A stretch of DNA of 64,000 bases, taken from Granulicella paludicola (GTDB lineage: Bacteria; Acidobacteriota; Terriglobia; Terriglobales; Acidobacteriaceae). Both the position numbers and the translations under genes were made by a program. Below, piece after piece: positions 60,926 through 64,000 of this stretch (positions are counted from its first letter, which is position 1; each line of letters starts with the position of its first letter). Under the pieces are notes generated by a model. That model searched no databases. It was not told the origin of the DNA and was given only the letters and a program-made list of their open reading frames with translations. The stretch covers positions 1-64,000 of the forward strand of contig NZ_JAGSYC010000016.1 of the NCBI RefSeq assembly GCF_025685545.1, in the 5' to 3' direction.

Positions 60926-60952
60926 GATATGTATCACGGATTGCAATATAAT
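60924..60952 (+). promoter_or_regulatory. Near-consensus sigma-70-type promoter of the XRE-flotillin-PspA operon
   Basis: TTGATA (60924-60929), exactly 17 bp, then a perfect TATAAT (60947-60952). Transcription would begin near 60959. It is the best promoter in the window. Confidence 0.85.
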
Positions 60953-60970
60953 TATTGCAATCCGTGATAC
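60931..60970. promoter_or_regulatory. Perfect 17-bp-arm palindrome covering the -10: likely operator
   Basis: 60931-60947 is the exact reverse complement of 60954-60970 with a 6-bp centre. The palindrome spans the spacer, the whole TATAAT and the transcript start, so a protein bound here would block RNA polymerase. The first gene downstream encodes an XRE regulator, which makes autorepression the simplest reading. Confidence 0.8.
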
Positions 60971-61000
60971 AGAACGGTACGGCGTCTGAGGCGCCATCGA

Positions 61001-61555
61001 GTGAAGCTCGGCGATAAAATTCGGTATCTGCGCGAGGTCGAAGGCAGTCTGCGCGGCCTGGACAGGGCGATGACACAGGGCGAACTGGTCCGTGCGATCG
61101 CTGACGAGATGGAAGCACCCATCAGCCAGAGTTACCTATCGCAGATCGAAAGCGGCGCTCGCCCCCACCTGACAAACACCTCGCGGCTACTGCTTGCGAA
61201 GTTCTTCAAGGTACATCCCGGTTATCTGGTGGATGACCCTGAGGGCTACTTCCCGGAGCTCCAGAGCGACCTGCGCGGGCAAGAGGACAAGCTCGACCTG
61301 TGGCTGGTCGGTGGAGCGGAGCGGTTTCGCCGCGACCACGAACTGCGCAGGGCGTTGTTGGCGATCTCGCGGCATGAAGATTCTCGCGGCTGCCTGTTGC
61401 TGTTGGAAAGCGTGTTGGAGACGCCAAGATTGGCTGAGCGGCTGATGGATTTGCTGCGACCGTCTGCCGAGAGTTTGGTTGAGCCAACCCAAGTTTCAGA
61501 AATGAGACACAGGGCACCCAAAGTTGTGGCTGTAAAGAAAGGAGTGGTTCGATGA
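61001..61555 (+). CDS. XRE-family transcriptional regulator
   Basis: 184 aa. N-terminal helix-turn-helix (about 5-75): MKLGDKIRYLRE, MTQGELVRAIADEM and ISQSYLSQIESGARPHLTN, with the recognition helix in SYLSQIE. The C-terminal 100 residues are helical and basic (RFRRDHELRRALLAISRHED); they may oligomerise or sense. Begins with GTG 30 bp after the palindrome. Its stop overlaps the next gene (ATGA). It probably binds the operator and represses the membrane-stress operon. Confidence 0.9.
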   Translation: MKLGDKIRYLREVEGSLRGLDRAMTQGELVRAIADEMEAPISQSYLSQIESGARPHLTNTSRLLLAKFFKVHPGYLVDDPEGYFPELQSDLRGQEDKLDLWLVGGAERFRRDHELRRALLAISRHEDSRGCLLLLESVLETPRLAERLMDLLRPSAESLVEPTQVSEMRHRAPKVVAVKKGVVR

Positions 61556-62178
61556 ACGCGAGTCTATGGGATTGGAATGCAATCTACCTTACGTGTTTCG
61601 GTGTCGGTCTGGTGTTGAGTTTTGTAGCGTTCTTTGCGGGTGGACTGCATGTCGGTCACTTCCACTTCAGCGGTCATGCGTTGAAGGCGCATATGAAGGC
61701 CGGCAGCGCCTCGCCGTTCAACGGATTCACGCTGGTGGCGTTCCTGTGCTGGTTTGGCGGTGCCGGGTATCTGCTGCATCGCGGCAACGTGTTCGGGCTT
61801 GGACTGGTGCTGCTGTTCTCTTCACTGAGCGGCATCGCAGGAGCCTCGCTGGTGTTCTGGTTTCTGGCGTTTGTGCTGATGCCGGGGGAACGCACACTGG
61901 AGGCTGCGGACACGGAGATCGTCGGCGTAATCGGCACCCTGAGCTGCGCGATGCCGAAGCATGGCGTTGGCGAGTTGCTTTACTCGCAGAATGGAGCACG
62001 CAGAAGTGCTTCGGTACGCAGCGACGATGGTGAAGCGATCGAACGTGGCGCGGAGGTTGTTGTGATGCGCTACATGCGCGGTATTGCGTATGTGAAGCGC
62101 TGGGATGAGTTTGAGCATGGTTTGTTGGCCGATGGGCCGGATCATGCCGAAGACCTTGAGAGAGAAGGCAAGGGGTAA
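61552..62178 (+). CDS. NfeD-like membrane protein, partner of the flotillin
   Basis: 208 aa. Helices at about 13-33, 57-75, 80-100 and 100-118 are followed by a soluble OB-fold-like C-terminus (about 125-190: EIVGVIGTLSCAMPKHGVGELLYS), the arrangement of NfeD/YuaF proteins that pair with flotillins. GGAG lies 6 bp before the ATG, and the gene overlaps the XRE stop by 4 nt. Expected in the inner membrane. Confidence 0.8.
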   Translation: MNASLWDWNAIYLTCFGVGLVLSFVAFFAGGLHVGHFHFSGHALKAHMKAGSASPFNGFTLVAFLCWFGGAGYLLHRGNVFGLGLVLLFSSLSGIAGASLVFWFLAFVLMPGERTLEAADTEIVGVIGTLSCAMPKHGVGELLYSQNGARRSASVRSDDGEAIERGAEVVVMRYMRGIAYVKRWDEFEHGLLADGPDHAEDLEREGKG

Positions 62179-62306
62179 GAAGACCCGCTGCGTGAAACGA
62201 CGCGGCTGGAGTTGGAAAGCTGGACGGAAACCACGGGAGCGCCAAAAGAGCGCGGATGACGGTGCGGCCAGAGCTGGGATATTCAAACTTTCGAGAGGCA
62301 GGATTT

Positions 62307-63749
62307 ATGACGCACGAGATTCTTATCTACGTTGGGTTGGGTGTTATCGCAATCCTTTTTTTGTTCAGCGTAATGGCACGCATGTACAAGAAAGCTGGCC
62401 CTAATGAGGCGATTATTCGCTTCGGCTTTGGCGGCCCCAAGGTCATCATTGGCCACGGCGCGCTGATCTACCCGATGGTGCAGCACACGCGCACCCTCAG
62501 CCTGGAGCTGATGAGCTTCGATGTCGCTCCATCGCAGGATCTGTACACCAAGCAGGGTGTTGCCGTAACGGTCGAGGCTGTGGCTCAGATCAAGGTGCGC
62601 TCCGATATGGAGAGCATTATGACAGCGGCCGAGCAATTTCTGTCGAAGTCACCTGCGGAGCGCGATGGCTTGATTCGCCTGGTGATGGAAGGGCACCTGC
62701 GCGGCATCATCGGTCAGCTTACGGTCGAGCAGATCGTGAAGGAGCCGGAGATGGTCGGAGAGCGCATGCGCGCCACCTGTGCTGAGGACATGAGCAAGAT
62801 GGGTCTTGTCGTCGTGAGCTTCACGATCAAGGAGGTTCGCGACAAGAACGAGTACATCACGAACATGGGCCTGCCTGATATCGCACGCATCAAGCGCGAC
62901 GCCGAGATCGCAACGGCGGAGGCTGAGCGCGACACCGCGATTCGTCGTGCGATTGCTTTGCGTGAAGCTGCGGTAGCGAAGGCTGCTGCGGACCAGGAGC
63001 GTGTGCTCGCAGAGACGATGTCGCTGGGCAAGCAGGCCGAGGCGCAGCGTGACCTCGACGTGCAGAAGGCGCAATACACCGAGATAGCACAGCGTCAACA
63101 GGCGCAGGCGGATAAGGCCTACGAGATCCAGACGAACGTGATGCAGCAGAAGGTCATCGCAGAGCAGGTCCGCGTGCAGCAGATCGAGAAGGAAGCGCAG
63201 GTCAAGGTGCAGGAGGCCGAAATTCTGCGTAACGAAAAGGAGTTGATCGCAACTGTGCTGAAGAAGTCTGAGATTGAGGCGCAGCGCATTTCGAATATGG
63301 CGAACGCAGAGAAGGCCCGTACTGTGGCTGAAGCCGAAGGTAAGGCGCAGGCTATCCGCACACAGGGCGAGGCGGAGGCTTCGATCATCTTCCAGAAGGG
63401 CGAGGCTGAGGCGAAAGCGATGAACATCAAGGCCGAGGCGTACCAGGAATGGTCGCAGGCTGCGGTGGTCGATAAGCTGATCACGAACATGGCCGATGTG
63501 GTGCGCGCGATGTCGGAGCCGCTGAGCAAGGTCGATAAGATCACGATCGTATCGACGGGCGACGGTAAGAATGTTGGAGCTCACAAGCTCACCGGCGAGA
63601 TGACGGAGATTGCCGCGCAGGTGCCTGCGTTGTTCGAGGCGCTGAGCGGCATGAAGATGAGCGACCTGATGTCGAACGTGAAGCAGATGGCGATGCGCCC
63701 GAACGGCGATGGCGGTTCAGCTCCCACGATTGACGCGGGTAAGAAGTAA
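62307..63749 (+). CDS. Flotillin/SPFH-domain protein (YuaG/FloT-like)
   Basis: 480 aa. N-terminal membrane helix (about 5-25), SPFH domain about 28-190 (NEAIIRFGFGGPKV; VAVTVEAVAQIKV; EQIVKEPEMVGERMRATC), then a long Ala/Glu/Lys-rich coiled-coil with EA repeats (about 190-390) and a C-terminal oligomerisation part. Organises membrane microdomains. Start 62307 is chosen since the family begins just before the membrane helix; AGAGGCAGG upstream supports it. Confidence 0.93.
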   Translation: MTHEILIYVGLGVIAILFLFSVMARMYKKAGPNEAIIRFGFGGPKVIIGHGALIYPMVQHTRTLSLELMSFDVAPSQDLYTKQGVAVTVEAVAQIKVRSDMESIMTAAEQFLSKSPAERDGLIRLVMEGHLRGIIGQLTVEQIVKEPEMVGERMRATCAEDMSKMGLVVVSFTIKEVRDKNEYITNMGLPDIARIKRDAEIATAEAERDTAIRRAIALREAAVAKAAADQERVLAETMSLGKQAEAQRDLDVQKAQYTEIAQRQQAQADKAYEIQTNVMQQKVIAEQVRVQQIEKEAQVKVQEAEILRNEKELIATVLKKSEIEAQRISNMANAEKARTVAEAEGKAQAIRTQGEAEASIIFQKGEAEAKAMNIKAEAYQEWSQAAVVDKLITNMADVVRAMSEPLSKVDKITIVSTGDGKNVGAHKLTGEMTEIAAQVPALFEALSGMKMSDLMSNVKQMAMRPNGDGGSAPTIDAGKK

Positions 63750-63810
63750 TTGGGGCGGCATGGGAGGAGACTCTCGCGCCGCTGATTTTAGGTAGCGAAG
63801 GAGGTAGCAT

Positions 63811-64000
63811 ATGGCACTGATGGAGCGAGTAGCGATGCTGTTGCGGGCAAACGTGAACGACATGATCGACCGCGCGGAAGACCCCGAGAAGATGCTGAAG
63901 CAGCTGCTGCTGGATATGGAAAATCAGTTGCTCCAGGTGAAGACACAGGTGGCCATTGGTATTGCTGATCAGCATCTGCTGGAGAAGAGGCAGCAGGAGC
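63811..64000 (+). CDS. PspA/IM30 family membrane-stress protein, truncated by the window end
   Basis: The first 63 residues only: MALMERVAMLLRANVNDMID, then EDPEKMLKQLLLDMENQL and a continuing helix. This is the ESCRT-III-like PspA/Vipp1 start, with the amphipathic helix alpha-0 and the D-P-E-K-M turn. A strong AAGGAGGT lies 5 bp before the ATG. It binds and stabilises stressed membranes. Last visible gene of the XRE-NfeD-flotillin operon. Confidence 0.92.
   Translation, partial: MALMERVAMLLRANVNDMIDRAEDPEKMLKQLLLDMENQLLQVKTQVAIGIADQHLLEKRQQE

Overview
The window looks like chromosomal DNA of a GC-rich soil acidobacterium (Terriglobia: Granulicella/Terriglobus/Edaphobacter type). I infer this from two large Oar-type TonB receptors with carboxypeptidase-regulatory N-terminal domains, a DUF5666-type secreted protein, GH15 and GH27 enzymes, a factor-independent uricase operon, and many short palindromic intergenic repeats. 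No database search was possible, so family names rest on motifs and gene order.

Layout. 0-1.3 kb: edge of an old integrated element, with an internally deleted tyrosine integrase beside tRNA-Gly(CCC). 1.3-14.2 kb: envelope proteolysis and folding (S41 protease, SurA-like isomerase), a YhaM-type exoribonuclease, an orphan PAS histidine kinase, a GH15 enzyme, then aroC-def-fmt-rsmB. 14.3-21.8 kb: a minus-strand block with tatA/B-tatC, an M28 glutaminyl-cyclase-like enzyme, TerC, aroB-ubiE, and a CDF transporter with a PASTA protein. 22-32.3 kb: secreted and outer-membrane proteins (beta-propeller lipoprotein, CocE-like hydrolase, DUF5666-like protein, TonB receptor) and an MscS channel.

32.4-41.7 kb: a ureide catabolic operon carrying uricase, HIU hydrolase, OHCU decarboxylase, allantoinase, allantoate amidohydrolase, ureidoglycine aminohydrolase and ureidoglycolate amidohydrolase, with a divergent guanine deaminase. 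It should take urate to glyoxylate and ammonia without releasing urea. 41.8-54 kb: homoserine dehydrogenase, then four genes, spread over 10 kb, that match the protein-thiocarboxylate cysteine pathway: MoeB-rhodanese, a CysO-like carrier, CysM and a JAMM (Mec) protease. The carrier is unusual: its Gly-Gly is capped by a ten-residue cysteine-rich tail. 54-60.9 kb: housekeeping genes (rsmI, rsmD, thiL), an M50-like protein lacking all its zinc ligands, and an M23 peptidase. 60.9-64 kb: a membrane-stress operon (XRE regulator, NfeD-like protein, flotillin, PspA) behind a near-consensus promoter embedded in a perfect palindrome; pspA runs off the window.

At a larger scale, the top strand changes by eye from C-rich to G-rich near 23.4 kb, visible in third codon positions on both strands. 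This is the polarity of an origin or of an inversion boundary, but no dnaA or DnaA-box cluster is present.
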